In this document: positions 6,202-6,389 of the stretch, piece by piece | How the letters are laid out: every line of letters starts with the position of its first letter | Position numbering within the stretch: the stretch's first letter is position 1 | Source: Ignavibacteriaceae bacterium | GTDB taxonomy: Bacteria > Bacteroidota > Ignavibacteria > Ignavibacteriales > Ignavibacteriaceae | Length of the DNA stretch: 6,389 bases | Assembly: GCA_013388525.1 (NCBI GenBank) | Contig: JACAFA010000270.1 | Coordinates: 1 to 6,389, forward strand | Reading direction: 5' to 3' | Translations under genes and position numbers: made by a program | Notes under the pieces: generated by a model | Told to the model about the DNA's origin: nothing | What the model saw: only the letters and a program-made list of their open reading frames with translations | The model's database searches: none

Positions 6202-6389
6202 TCATTTGCTGCTTTTATTATACTCCTCAATTGCCATCTTCTCAAGCTCGCTTTTCATTTCTTTAGGTAAGGTAACGGTTTCATAATATTTACCGTCTTT
6301 TCCTTTTTGATCCGGAGAAGAAAGAAACAGACCGTTAGCACCATTGACGAGACGAAATCCTTTGATGACAATTCCATCACTTGTTTGAA
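6202..6389 (-). CDS. SpoVG-family nucleic-acid-binding protein, C-terminal part (5' end outside window)
   Basis: The minus strand is open from the right edge to TGA (complement of 6204-6202), giving 61 residues beginning QTSDGIVIKGFRLVNGANGL. The visible IKGFRLVNGANGLFLSSP corresponds to the SpoVG core, where Bacillus-type proteins read V-x-D-I-R-V-I-D-G-N-N-G-L-F-V-A-M-P. The following KGKDGKYYETVTLP matches the position of the family's PDGEFRDIAHPI segment. SpoVG proteins are small, about 80-100 residues, and bind DNA or RNA as regulators (established in Firmicutes and Borrelia). Roughly the N-terminal 25-35 residues are therefore missing here. It ends in a lysine- and glutamate-rich helix (KEMKSELEKMAIEEYNK). 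It converges on the secreted-protein operon and is not part of it. The family call is recognition by eye, and the role in this organism is unknown. Confidence 0.75.
   Translation of the reverse strand, partial: QTSDGIVIKGFRLVNGANGLFLSSPDQKGKDGKYYETVTLPKEMKSELEKMAIEEYNKSSK

Overview
The window looks like chromosomal DNA from a member of the Bacteroidota/Ignavibacteria (Chlorobi-like) lineage. Three things point there. The DNA is AT-rich. Three consecutive genes encode proteins with an N-terminal signal peptide and a C-terminal type IX secretion system (T9SS, Por) sorting domain containing the hallmark QNYPNPFN. The intergenic and some coding DNA carries short palindromic repeats of the kind common in these genomes. 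The lineage call is inference from protein style, not from a search.

Layout. At the extreme left a minus-strand gene begins (28 to 1) and runs out of the window; only nine codons are visible, behind a strong Shine-Dalgarno (SD) sequence embedded in a 10-bp inverted repeat. Positions 29-482 carry no secure gene. This stretch holds the leader of that left gene, a nested palindrome at 121-180, a second palindrome at 208-228, a possible antisense coding remnant at 346-444, and a candidate promoter at about 424-455 facing right.

From 483 to 6078 there is a plus-strand unit of three genes, each separated by 11 nt. The first encodes a repeat-containing, possibly beta-propeller secreted protein. The second encodes a large secreted M6-family (immune inhibitor A-like) zinc metalloprotease with HEFGH and a Met-turn. 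The third encodes a smaller secreted protein with a fibronectin-like domain. All three appear destined for export through the Sec system and then the T9SS, so this is most likely a co-transcribed set of surface or extracellular proteins. The protease is the only one whose activity can be named. The third gene carries three palindromic segments within 430 bp, all read through in frame.

Downstream, a long imperfect inverted repeat (6083-6140) lies between the operon and a convergent minus-strand gene (6389 to 6202, 5' end outside the window). The visible 61 residues of that gene resemble the SpoVG family of nucleic-acid-binding proteins.

I see no defence system, CRISPR array, transposase, tRNA or rRNA. 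The most distinctive signals are the palindromic repeats inside coding sequence and the start-codon-proximal hairpin on the left edge.
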